DNA of 7,394 nt from Chloroflexota bacterium (lineage in GTDB: Bacteria; Chloroflexota; UBA5177; JANWHV01): positions 1 through 7,394 of the forward strand of contig JANWHO010000177.1 of the NCBI GenBank assembly GCA_025450375.1, given 5' to 3'. Each line of letters begins with the position of its first letter. Position 1 is the first letter of the stretch. Under the pieces are notes generated by a model. It saw only the letters and a program-made list of their open reading frames with translations, searched no databases and had not been told where the DNA came from. Position numbers and translations under genes: made by a program. Positions 1-6,418 of this stretch are shown here, piece after piece.

Positions 1-1756
1 CGTCAAATGCATACGCTCGGGCCAGGGAACCGGCGTTTGGCGATCCCACTCCGGTGTAGAGCAGGTGCCCGTCCACCACCATGGTCGTAAAGGCGGGGAT
101 CAGGGCGCCCAGTTTGTCGGTTGCCGTATGTTTCCAATCCGCGGTCTGGTCGTCCACGTACCGAATCTGGCTGCCCAGATTGAAATAAACCAGGTGACCG
201 GACTGGGCAAGCCCTTGAACCCCCACGGACAGATACCGGTGGCGCACGGCTCCAGTCCTGGGGTCGAACGCCACCACTTTCTGGGCACTCGTCAAGCCAT
301 ACAACATGCCGCCTGACTCAATGGCGGGAGCAGTGTCCGCCGCGGCCCAGCGTAGTCGCAGCCTGGGCGCGGCACTCACCGAGACCTTCCACGCGGGATT
401 GGCAAAGCTCTGGCCCGCGTCGTGCCCTACCATCGGCCACTCATCCACCAGGGGAACCGTGGGCGACGGGACCGGCGTCGCGCTGGGCGTAGCAGTGGGC
501 CGGCGGGGGATAGGGGTATGGCTGGGGCGCGGAACCGGGGTGACCGTGGGCGTGGCCGTCTTGGTCGGAGCGAGGGTGGAGGTGGGGCGAGCGGTAGGGC
601 TCGGAACCCTTGTAGCCGTGGCGGTAGGCGAGGGCGTAGGGGTGGGCCTGGTCGAGGTGGGGGAAGCAAGAGCCCGCACGGCCGCCGAGGAGCCATTGTC
701 CTCCCGTACATCCTCACGTCCATTCGCCAGCGTGTAGACCACCTGAGGCGGGACATGGCGGCGAAAGGACACATCCAGGACCTGAGCCGGCGCCGGAGAG
801 GCGGAGGCCCGCAATTGGGCCAGGCTCCGGCCACCGTCCCCCGTACGATAGACGGCCTGGTCAGTAACCACGTACGCGAGCGAAGGATCGTACGGGTCGA
901 AGCGGACGAGCAGACGGGCAGGATTGGTCACTCCCAGGCTTGCCACAAGCTGCCAGCCGATGCCTTGATTCGTGGAGCGATAGAAGCCAGTAGGGACGGC
1001 CAGCAAGAGGTTCCGGGGCTGGGCCGGATCAATGGCCAGACTTCCCGGGTACCGGCACGGGCTGAACTGGCACGGGCTCACCGCGATGCCGCCGAACGCG
1101 GCATCCCACTGGGCGCCTCCATCCACGGAGCGGTAGACCCCAGGACCGGTGGGATAACCGGGCTTCCCGGCCCCAGATACGGCCAGAAAGGAAGAATCGG
1201 TCTGAACATACATCGTCAGTGGATTACCTGGATCGAAGGTGATCGTCTGGACGCCCCACGCCGTCCCGCCGCCGCGAGCGTCCGCGTTCGCGGGGAGACC
1301 GGAGTTCAGGGCGGAGAACGGGGCCAGACCGGTGGGGGTAAAGAACAAGCCACCTGGGGCATTCCCACAGCCATTGTCGAGGTAATCCCCGAGGACCCCG
1401 TCCGTCCCCACATAGAGGCCCTTAGGGTTGAGTGGGTTAATGGCCAGGAAGGTCACCCGATCGTAGGTTCCCGGCAAACAACCGCCGGGTGACGACGGAT
1501 CCGGCGCCTGGGCGTCTCCGGGGCTCAGCACGGGACTCCAGGTGGTGCCGCCATCGGTGGTTCGCACCACTTGCTGCACGGCATCAACCCCATAACGCAC
1601 CAGAGGATTACTCGGCACGCTGATGACCAGCGATATGTGGGGTGGCGCATCGGGGAGAATCACGCGAGCCCGCGCGGGGGATACCATGGCGCCAACTATC
1701 GCCAGCAACACCGCCGGCGCCAGTAAGCGCCGCCGGCGCGACAGGCCGCCAGTCAT
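1..1756 (-). CDS. Secreted two-propeller protein: BNR/Asp-box propeller, Thr/Pro linker, PQQ/BamB-like propeller (3' end cut by window)
   Basis: Reading the minus strand from ATG 1756 gives 585 uninterrupted codons that run off the left edge, so the C-terminus is missing. The start is supported by a GGGGAGGGG ribosome-binding site 7 nt upstream. Residues 1-30 form a signal peptide: Arg-rich start (RRRR, 7-10), hydrophobic core (11-25) and an ARA cleavage site (28-30). Residues about 40-345 carry Asp-box-like BNR/sortilin motifs: TTDGGTTW (66-73), YRSVDGGAQW (208-217), YRSTNQGIGW (259-268) and a weaker YRTGDGG (303-309). Four cysteines (93, 130, 229, 234) could form disulfides after export. 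Residues about 366-436 are a low-complexity Thr/Pro/Ser linker. WPMVGHD at 440-446 opens a PQQ-binding-like propeller of the BamB type, with a strand motif around VVAFDPRTG. The architecture suggests an extracellular or surface-anchored protein for binding or scaffolding. No catalytic residues are evident, and the exact role is unknown. Confidence 0.88.
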   Translation of the reverse strand, partial: MTGGLSRRRRLLAPAVLLAIVGAMVSPARARVILPDAPPHISLVISVPSNPLVRYGVDAVQQVVRTTDGGTTWSPVLSPGDAQAPDPSSPGGCLPGTYDRVTFLAINPLNPKGLYVGTDGVLGDYLDNGCGNAPGGLFFTPTGLAPFSALNSGLPANADARGGGTAWGVQTITFDPGNPLTMYVQTDSSFLAVSGAGKPGYPTGPGVYRSVDGGAQWDAAFGGIAVSPCQFSPCRYPGSLAIDPAQPRNLLLAVPTGFYRSTNQGIGWQLVASLGVTNPARLLVRFDPYDPSLAYVVTDQAVYRTGDGGRSLAQLRASASPAPAQVLDVSFRRHVPPQVVYTLANGREDVREDNGSSAAVRALASPTSTRPTPTPSPTATATRVPSPTARPTSTLAPTKTATPTVTPVPRPSHTPIPRRPTATPSATPVPSPTVPLVDEWPMVGHDAGQSFANPAWKVSVSAAPRLRLRWAAADTAPAIESGGMLYGLTSAQKVVAFDPRTGAVRHRYLSVGVQGLAQSGHLVYFNLGSQIRYVDDQTADWKHTATDKLGALIPAFTTMVVDGHLLYTGVGSPNAGSLARAYAFD

Positions 1757-1805
1757 CGGGAACCCCTCCCCCTATCGAATCCTGGGCCTATGGTCCAGCC
1801 ACGCT

Positions 1806-1814
1806 ACTATAGCA
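1806..1814 (-). promoter_or_regulatory. Candidate extended -10 promoter for the secreted propeller gene
   Basis: On the minus strand this reads TGCTATAGT, an extended -10 (TGn + TATAGT, 5 of 6 to consensus), about 50 bp upstream of ATG 1756. No convincing -35 box lies at normal spacing, as expected for an extended -10 element. It sits in the 92-bp gap after the WYL gene, so the propeller gene probably has its own promoter rather than depending on read-through. This is inferred from sequence match only. Confidence 0.45.
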
Positions 1815-1848
1815 CGGTCGCGGAGCGGGAAACAGGGAAAGTAAGGGT

Positions 1849-2835
1849 TTAGAGGGCGAGGTTGCCGGCTAGAGCGGGAGAATAGCGCGCGGCCATCCCC
1901 GATACTTCGCGGACGACCGCCTCACGCAGGTGGGCGGGGCCACGTATTTCCAGGCCCGCGCCCCAACTCAAGGCAAAGCGTAGTGCTTGGTCAAAGGATT
2001 CAAGATCAAGGTCGGCCACCAGTGAACCGTCGGGAAATCGTTCACTCCTGACAATGGTCAGCGGCCGATCGAGCAACTCCTCGGCGCAAGTCCGGTCAAC
2101 CCACACCACCACGGGGAAGGGCCGGCGAGCCTCCACGAGCGACCGAGTGTCGTGCCAGTAACGAGCCAGGTCAAAATCTGGGTATGAGGCACGGGGGAGC
2201 GCGAGCGACTCCATGCGCGCGATTCGCCGTAACCGAAAGGTGCGCAGCGCGCCTCGACGCAAGCAGAATCCCACAAGGTACCATGTTCCCGCCTTACACA
2301 CGAGCCCGAGCGGGTCGACATCCCGCTCCTCACTGTCCGCGGCGCTCCGGCTCTGATAGAGCAGCCGAACTCGCCTGCCATGAAGAACCGCTGAACGCAA
2401 GATCGGCAGATGCGCGTCCGGTTCACTCGCCTCCCTGTACCAGGGCATCTGGTCGAAGAGGAACCGCTCGCGCCCCGCGCGCACGCTCTCCCTGAACTCC
2501 GGGGGCAACGCCGCCTCAACCTTGGCCAATGCCTGCTGGATGGTGGCCGACAAAGCTACATCACGGATCCCGCTAAGGATGGCTCCTCCAATCGCCAGCG
2601 ACACCGCCTCATCGCCCGAAAATACCGTGGGATCCACTCGATACCCATCGGCCAACCAGAATCCGCCCTCTGGTCCCGGCTCCGCCACCACCGGCACCCG
2701 CGCCTCGCCAAGAGCCGCGATATCTCGGTAGATCGTCCGTTCCGAAACCTCAAGCACCCGCCCTAAGTCTCGGGCCGTTTGCTTTCCTCGTGCCTGGAGA
2801 AGCAAGGTAATCGCCAGGAGTCGAGCTGCCTTCAT
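1849..2835 (-). CDS. YafY-family HTH-WYL transcriptional regulator
   Basis: This 328-residue protein is of normal length for the HTH-WYL-WCX (YafY/DeoR-like) family. The N-terminal winged helix-turn-helix covers residues 1-65, with recognition helix SERTIYRDIAAL at 31-42 and a wing ending in GGFWLADGYRVDP. The WYL domain spans about 145-212 and contains the signature W185-Y186-L187 (GTWYLVGF), followed by the basic stretch FRLRRIARM typical of the ligand-binding pocket. A C-terminal WCX extension occupies about 240-312. Family members are cytoplasmic DNA-binding regulators that respond to ligands such as nucleic acids or small molecules; the ligand here is unknown. The ATG start is preceded by AAGG about 10 nt away. 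A perfect inverted repeat lies 26 bp upstream, which suggests autoregulation. It is co-directional with the kinase gene upstream (127-bp gap) and the propeller gene downstream (92-bp gap), and both gaps are large enough for independent transcription. Confidence 0.93.
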   Translation of the reverse strand: MKAARLLAITLLLQARGKQTARDLGRVLEVSERTIYRDIAALGEARVPVVAEPGPEGGFWLADGYRVDPTVFSGDEAVSLAIGGAILSGIRDVALSATIQQALAKVEAALPPEFRESVRAGRERFLFDQMPWYREASEPDAHLPILRSAVLHGRRVRLLYQSRSAADSEERDVDPLGLVCKAGTWYLVGFCLRRGALRTFRLRRIARMESLALPRASYPDFDLARYWHDTRSLVEARRPFPVVVWVDRTCAEELLDRPLTIVRSERFPDGSLVADLDLESFDQALRFALSWGAGLEIRGPAHLREAVVREVSGMAARYSPALAGNLAL

Positions 2836-2861
2836 GGTGTATTTACCTTATCACGTAGACC

Positions 2862-2878
2862 CTGACAAAAGCTGTCAG
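2862..2878. promoter_or_regulatory. Perfect inverted repeat CTGACA-N5-TGTCAG, candidate operator of the WYL gene
   Basis: Two perfect 6-bp arms (2862-2867 and 2873-2878) are separated by AAAGC, 26 bp upstream of the regulator's ATG. On the minus strand the arm CTGACA also resembles a -35 box (5 of 6 to TTGACA), with GATAAG as a possible -10, although the roughly 20-bp spacing is long. A dimeric regulator bound here would overlap the promoter, so negative autoregulation is a reasonable inference. The repeat is seen directly; its binding partner is not known. Confidence 0.5.
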
Positions 2879-2932
2879 CATTGGAACAAACGTGCGGTAT
2901 TTCGCGGTTTTGCCTGAAAATTCAGGAGGGCA

Positions 2933-2955
2933 GGCAGAGGCTTTCGCCTCCTGTC
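2933..2955 (-). terminator. GAAA-loop hairpin downstream of the PfkB kinase gene
   Basis: In the kinase transcript this reads as a hairpin with core stem GAGGC / GCCTC closed by a GAAA (GNRA-type) tetraloop. The stem extends by about four more pairs past a single bulge and includes one wobble pair. It begins 7 nt after the kinase stop codon. A second, tighter inverted repeat, CCTGAA-N2-TTCAGG, follows at 2913-2926. Neither is followed by a U-tract on this strand, so it is not a textbook intrinsic terminator. It may be a weak terminator or a 3'-end stabilising structure separating the kinase from the WYL gene. Confidence 0.4.
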
Positions 2956-2962
2956 CGACCCG

Positions 2963-3913
2963 TTACTCCTCGCTCTCGGTAGGGCCAAGCGCAAGCAGGC
3001 CGGCCACCATCTCCTCGGCGGTGGCGCTGCCCTCCACCCCGCCCGCCTGGCGCGTGGACAGGCTGCCGGCCACCACACCACAGCGCAGGCATTCGGGAAA
3101 CGGGAGATCGCGCAAGAGACCGTAGATCATCCCGGCATCGAAATTGTCCCCAGCGCCCGTAGTGTCGACCACCTCGACCTTCAGGGCGGGCACCCGATAC
3201 ATGTGACCGTGATGGCTGCCGATCGCCCCGGCGGCTCCCAGCTTGATCGCCACCATGGGCACTCGTTTACTCAAGAGGGCGAGCGCGTCCTCGGCCGTGT
3301 CGGTCCCGGTGATCTCGAACGCCTCGATCAAGTTGGGCATGAAGATCGTGGCCTGCTCGATGGATTGCCACACCCGATCCGAGTGCAAGTAGTCAATTTG
3401 CCAGAATGAATCGACGCACACAGGGATGCCCTGGCGACGAGCCTCGGCATGGACGTCCGGGCTTAAAGGGACGTGGGTAAAAATGCAGCGCACGACATTC
3501 CGGCGCAAGTCGTCGATCAAGACTCCGCGATCCTCCCAGCCTTCGGCGGCGTCCCAGGTGATAAATGTCCGATCGGTAGGAAACGAGAGTCCGACGCTTA
3601 GTTCGGTCAGATCTTGCTCATGAAAGTGGATGAACCGCTCGTCGATCCCGGTTGATTTGAGCTGATCATGGATATAGCGGCTGCAAAAATCGTTCCCAAG
3701 ATCAGTGGCGTAGCCGGTGCGTAAACCAAGGCGGGCGGTGGCGGCGGCGTTGATGAACGAGGCGCCGGGGTTCATCGCGAATCCGGTCGCGTGATATTCC
3801 TCGCCCAGCCGCGGCAGGTGGGGTAGACCCAGAAAGGTGAGGTCGATCGACGACCGCCCGCGGACCAAAACATCAAAGAGCGGACGCTCCGCCACCGATT
3901 CGAGATCCACCAC
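2963..3913 (-). CDS. PfkB-family carbohydrate kinase (ribokinase-like fold)
   Basis: This 316-residue protein is of usual length for ribokinase/PfkB sugar kinases, cytoplasmic enzymes that transfer phosphate from ATP to a sugar hydroxyl. The C-terminal signature VVDTTGAGDNFDAG holds the anion hole GAGD at 253-256, with D256 as the expected catalytic base. The N-terminal strand DVLVRGRSSIDLTF (14-27) matches the family start. The usual GG-x-x-x-N substrate loop is replaced by NPGASFINAA (48-57), which keeps one glycine and the Asn. The start is GTG at 3913 (a second GTG follows at once), with only a weak purine-rich stretch upstream, so translation may be coupled to the CDGSH gene ending 25 bp earlier. 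The gene lies near a divergent nagA, so an amino sugar or related hexose is a plausible substrate, but residues alone do not decide between GlcNAc-kinase-like, fructokinase-like or nucleoside-kinase-like activity. Confidence 0.92.
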   Translation of the reverse strand: MVDLESVAERPLFDVLVRGRSSIDLTFLGLPHLPRLGEEYHATGFAMNPGASFINAAATARLGLRTGYATDLGNDFCSRYIHDQLKSTGIDERFIHFHEQDLTELSVGLSFPTDRTFITWDAAEGWEDRGVLIDDLRRNVVRCIFTHVPLSPDVHAEARRQGIPVCVDSFWQIDYLHSDRVWQSIEQATIFMPNLIEAFEITGTDTAEDALALLSKRVPMVAIKLGAAGAIGSHHGHMYRVPALKVEVVDTTGAGDNFDAGMIYGLLRDLPFPECLRCGVVAGSLSTRQAGGVEGSATAEEMVAGLLALGPTESEE

Positions 3914-3938
3914 GTACCACTCGCTTTCCCCGTGCGTG

Positions 3939-4154
3939 CTACTCCGTCGCGGCGCCCGCCGCCCCCTCGTCCGCCTGGAAGCCGATCCGCTTGTGCGTGC
4001 CGTCGCAGAACGGCTTGTTCGCCGAGCCGCCGCACCGGCACAGCCAGGTCTCCTCCTCGGTCACCAGTTCCTGGCCATCCGGCAAGGTCACGCGGATCGT
4101 GCCCTTGATATAGTAGGGACCATTCTTTTTGGGGGTAATTGTCACATCCGCCAT
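3939..4154 (-). CDS. Small CDGSH-type [2Fe-2S] iron-sulfur protein
   Basis: This 71-residue protein consists of one CDGSH zinc-finger-like domain. The pattern C-x-C-x2-S-x3-P-x-C-D-G-T-H is complete, with cluster ligands C39, C41, C50 and H54 (3 Cys, 1 His), followed by the typical KRIGF. Residues 1-35 form the short beta-strand region that normally precedes the motif (GPYYIKGTIRVTLPDG). There is no signal peptide or membrane helix, unlike eukaryotic mitoNEET, so it is cytoplasmic. Known homologues carry a redox-active, pH-labile [2Fe-2S] cluster and are proposed to act in electron or cluster transfer; the specific partner is unknown. The ATG at 4154 has a good GGAAAGG ribosome-binding site 8 nt upstream. 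It is the first gene of a likely two-gene operon with the PfkB kinase. Confidence 0.95.
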   Translation of the reverse strand: MADVTITPKKNGPYYIKGTIRVTLPDGQELVTEEETWLCRCGGSANKPFCDGTHKRIGFQADEGAAGAATE

Positions 4155-4288
4155 TACTCTGGCCTTTCCTTCGGCGCGCGGGCTGACCCTTCCATTGCGG
4201 GGCCGCTGTCACTCGCCTGTATGCTTGCCTTTCAAGATACATCAGTCGAGGCGGGGCGGGGGCGCCAATCCTGGGTACACTGCATTTC

Positions 4289-4295
4289 AAGGAGG
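4289..4295 (+). promoter_or_regulatory. Strong ribosome-binding site of nagA
   Basis: AAGGAGG is a full anti-16S match located 11 nt before ATG 4307. It fixes the nagA start and is the strongest Shine-Dalgarno in the window. The 152-bp divergent gap it lies in (4155-4306) must hold promoters for both nagA and the CDGSH-kinase pair. I see only weak -10-like matches there, such as TACACT at 4276-4281. Confidence 0.8.
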
Positions 4296-4306
4296 AAACC
4301 GCGAGC

Positions 4307-5455
4307 ATGTTGATTACCAAGGCGGATATCTTCATCCCGGAAGGGATCATTCCTGGTGGAACCCTGCGGGTAATGGGCGAGCGAATCGCCACCGTCGAGC
4401 CTGGTGGATCGGAGGTCACGGGCGAATCGTGCCTGGATGGCGACGGCTTGTTGCTGATCCCCGGATTGATTGACATGCAATGTAACGGTTTCGGTGGTCA
4501 CGACGTGCAGACGGGAACCCTCGCGGCGATTACCGACCTGGCCGCGTGCTTGCCTCAATATGGCTGCACCGCCGTGCTGCCCACCATTGTCAGCTCTCAA
4601 GCCCCCCGGCTCCTCGCCTGCCTGGCGGCCATCGCGGCGGCCGTGGAGACGCCGCCGAGGGGCGCCTCGATCCTGGGGACGCATCAGGAAGGGCCATGGC
4701 TTAATCCTGATTATCATGGGGCACACCAGGTCGCCAACATCCGTCCTTTCGATGTGGCGGAGTGGGAAAGTATTCAGCGGGTGTCGCGAGCGACCGTCCG
4801 CATGGTGACCGTGGCGCCGGAAGCCCCAGGAAACCACGGCGCCGTCGCGTCCATCGTGGCCGCCGGAGCAATCGCTTCCCTGGGCCACAGCGGGGCCGAC
4901 TATCCTCAGGCAACCGCCGCCGTCGGAGCCGGCGCCCGGATGGCAACTCACCTTTTCAACGCCATGGTCCCATTCCTGCACCGGGCGCCCGGCCTCCCCG
5001 GCGCGGCCCTGGACCACGACGATCTGACTCCGGGGATCATTCCTGATGGCTATCACATCCATCCGGCCGCGATCCGCCTTACCGTACGCGCCAAGGGCAC
5101 CCATGGAGTGGTGGTGGTCACCGATTCAGTCTCGGTCGCGGGCTGTCCGCCTGGCGACTACGCCATGCTGGGGCAGCAGGTAACCTGGGATGGTGAGACG
5201 GTTCGCCGGCGCGACGGCGGCCTGGCGGGCAGCGGTCTCTCCCCGATCGAGGCCCTCCGCCGCTATATGCGTTTCGGCGGCCTGAGCCTCCTCGAGGCGT
5301 TGCCGGCCATGACCAGCACCCCGGCCCGCCTGCTTGGCCTGGAAGGTGAACGGGGCTCGCTCGTCCCCGGAGCACGGGCCGACCTGGTGCTGCTTACCCC
5401 CGATCTTCAAGTGCATACCACCATCGTGGGAGGGGAGATCGTCTATCAGGCGTAA
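4307..5455 (+). CDS. nagA: N-acetylglucosamine-6-phosphate deacetylase
   Basis: This 382-residue protein of the amidohydrolase superfamily is the usual NagA length. NagA hydrolyses GlcNAc-6-phosphate to glucosamine-6-phosphate and acetate, the committed step in GlcNAc and peptidoglycan amino-sugar recycling, in the cytoplasm. Motifs in order: PGLIDMQCNG (52-61), with Q58-x-N60 replacing the amidohydrolase H-x-H as in E. coli NagA; HQEGPWLNP with metal ligand E128; SLGHSGADY with H194; THLFNAM with H215; DGYHIHP with substrate-binding H250; VVTDSVSVAG with catalytic D273; and LAGSGLSPIEALR near the C-terminus. These residues line up with the single-metal site of E. coli NagA (E131, H195, H216, H251, D273). 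The gene ends in tandem stops (TAA TAG). It is divergent from the CDGSH-kinase pair and converges on the HAD phosphatase gene 12 bp away. No nagB or GlcNAc transport gene is visible in the window. Confidence 0.95.
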   Translation: MLITKADIFIPEGIIPGGTLRVMGERIATVEPGGSEVTGESCLDGDGLLLIPGLIDMQCNGFGGHDVQTGTLAAITDLAACLPQYGCTAVLPTIVSSQAPRLLACLAAIAAAVETPPRGASILGTHQEGPWLNPDYHGAHQVANIRPFDVAEWESIQRVSRATVRMVTVAPEAPGNHGAVASIVAAGAIASLGHSGADYPQATAAVGAGARMATHLFNAMVPFLHRAPGLPGAALDHDDLTPGIIPDGYHIHPAAIRLTVRAKGTHGVVVVTDSVSVAGCPPGDYAMLGQQVTWDGETVRRRDGGLAGSGLSPIEALRRYMRFGGLSLLEALPAMTSTPARLLGLEGERGSLVPGARADLVLLTPDLQVHTTIVGGEIVYQA

Positions 5456-5467
5456 TAGGCTGGCGAG

Positions 5468-6277
5468 TTACTCCCAGAGTATCTGGTCGAGCACCTGGGC
5501 GATCCCATCCTCGGTATTCGCGGGCGCCACCAGATCGGCGATCTCGCGCACCTCCCGATCCGCGTTCGCCATCGCCACCCCCGTCCCGGCGGCTTGCAAG
5601 AGTCCGATGTCGTTGTGCCCATCGCCAAAGGCGATCACGCGGGCGGGATCCAAGCCAAGATAGGCCACGGCCTCGCGCAAGGCGGCCCCTTTCGAGACGG
5701 CGGGATGCAGGAACTCTAACAATACAGCCGCGGTCTGAGTGACGTAGAGATCCAGGCCGAAAGCCGCCTCGGCCGGCGGTCGCAACCGGGCGATATCGTC
5801 GGGCCTGGCCACCGCGACCAGCTTGAGGCATGGCAGATGCACCAGGCTCATCAGATCGTCCACCACCACCGGCTGGTTGGGGAAGTCCGGCGGCACCAGG
5901 GCCCGTTCCAGCGGCGCGTGCCCCTCGATGAAGATCGTGTCCTCGGTATAGTAGCAGGAGAAAATATCGCGCTCGCGCAGGAAGTCCAGCACCGGGCCTA
6001 CGAACGCGGTGGGAACCGCTTGCAAGTAAGTGGGCTTCCCCGTAACCGGATCGACAACCACGGCGCCGTTATAGGTGATTTGCGGCCCGGTTAGGGGTAG
6101 GCCCTCGGTAAAATAGCGGACCAGGGCATAGCTGCGTCCGGTCGCCACGGCAATCGCGACCCCGGCCGCGCTGGCTTGCTCCAGGCTGGCCCGTGTGCGC
6201 GCCGTTACCCGGGAATGTTCGTCCAGCAGGGTTCCATCGAGATCCATCATTACCAAATCGAAACGGGTTTTGGGCAC
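5468..6277 (-). CDS. Cof-type HAD-IIB family sugar-phosphate phosphatase
   Basis: This 269-residue protein is the usual length for the Cof/YidA-like HAD-IIB subfamily, Mg2+-dependent cytoplasmic hydrolases of sugar phosphates and similar metabolites (FMN or PLP in some members). Motif I is DLDGTLL, with nucleophile D12 and acid/base D14. Motif II is ATGR (T46), motif III is SKG (K196), and motif IV is GDGHND (D219, D223 as metal ligands). The C2b-type cap lies between motifs II and III (about 85-190) and decides substrate, which cannot be predicted here. The start is GTG at 6277, chosen because the next in-frame ATGs (residues 10-11) would remove the first beta-strand; the ribosome-binding site is weak (AAAGTGAG). 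The convergent 12-bp gap to nagA leaves no room for a normal terminator. Its vicinity to nagA suggests sugar-phosphate metabolism, by inference only. Confidence 0.93.
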   Translation of the reverse strand: MPKTRFDLVMMDLDGTLLDEHSRVTARTRASLEQASAAGVAIAVATGRSYALVRYFTEGLPLTGPQITYNGAVVVDPVTGKPTYLQAVPTAFVGPVLDFLRERDIFSCYYTEDTIFIEGHAPLERALVPPDFPNQPVVVDDLMSLVHLPCLKLVAVARPDDIARLRPPAEAAFGLDLYVTQTAAVLLEFLHPAVSKGAALREAVAYLGLDPARVIAFGDGHNDIGLLQAAGTGVAMANADREVREIADLVAPANTEDGIAQVLDQILWE

Positions 6278-6322
6278 GCGGGTATCTCACTTTCCACTCG
6301 GGAGGTACGGATGCAAGCTTAA

Positions 6323-6331
6323 ATCGTAGCA
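6323..6331 (-). promoter_or_regulatory. Candidate extended -10 promoter for the HAD phosphatase gene
   Basis: The minus strand reads TGCTACGAT (TGn + TACGAT, 4 of 6 to consensus), 45 bp upstream of the GTG start at 6277. There is no good -35 at 16-18 bp. It is similar in form to the TGCTATAGT element before the propeller gene, which modestly supports extended -10 use in this genome. Confidence 0.35.
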
Positions 6332-6358
6332 TATCAGGCCAGGGAAACCGCTATCCTG

Positions 6359-6375
6359 ATGTATACACTGTACAT
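6359..6375. promoter_or_regulatory. Imperfect palindrome ATGTA-N7-TACAT upstream of the SDR gene
   Basis: This 17-bp site has 5-bp perfect outer arms and 6 of 8 symmetric positions paired. It contains the perfect palindrome TGTATACA (6360-6367) and overlaps -10-like hexamers (TATACA, TACACT), 43 bp before the SDR start codon at 6419. This is the size and symmetry of a dimeric repressor operator, for example of GntR or TetR type. No regulator gene adjoins it in the window, so the assignment is speculative. Confidence 0.35.
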
Positions 6376-6418
6376 GCCGGCCTCGCCGGCGGGCGGTCAT
6401 GGGAAGGAAGCACCGAAC

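Noticed and set aside
450..661. Repetitive GC-rich stretch that resembles a tandem repeat
   Set aside because: It is the DNA of the Thr/Pro/Ser linker. The repetition is at codon level with irregular spacing, with no true repeat unit or CRISPR-like spacers.
422..1492. A 356-codon open frame on the plus strand
   Set aside because: It lies entirely antisense to the propeller gene, which has a signal peptide, ribosome-binding site and recognisable domains. The plus-strand translation is Arg/Gly-rich low complexity, typical of a shadow frame in high-GC DNA.
4155..4306. Riboswitch or NagC-like operator in the divergent nagA gap
   Set aside because: I could find no convincing conserved aptamer, palindrome or strong promoter pair, only weak -10-like hexamers.
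3772..4476. A 234-codon minus-strand frame across the CDGSH, kinase and nagA starts
   Set aside because: It overlaps three well-supported genes in another frame and has no recognisable domain.
4232..5104. A 290-codon open frame on the minus strand across nagA
   Set aside because: nagA carries every catalytic motif in the opposite strand. The antisense product shows no family resemblance and begins inside nagA.
5474..5486. CCAGA-GTA-TCTGG inverted repeat as a nagA terminator
   Set aside because: It is short, lies inside the HAD coding end, and no T-tract follows. It could easily occur by chance.
6359..6418. Upstream in-frame ATG giving the SDR 20 extra residues
   Set aside because: There is no ribosome-binding site for 6359, whereas ATG 6419 has a strong one and matches the family N-terminus.
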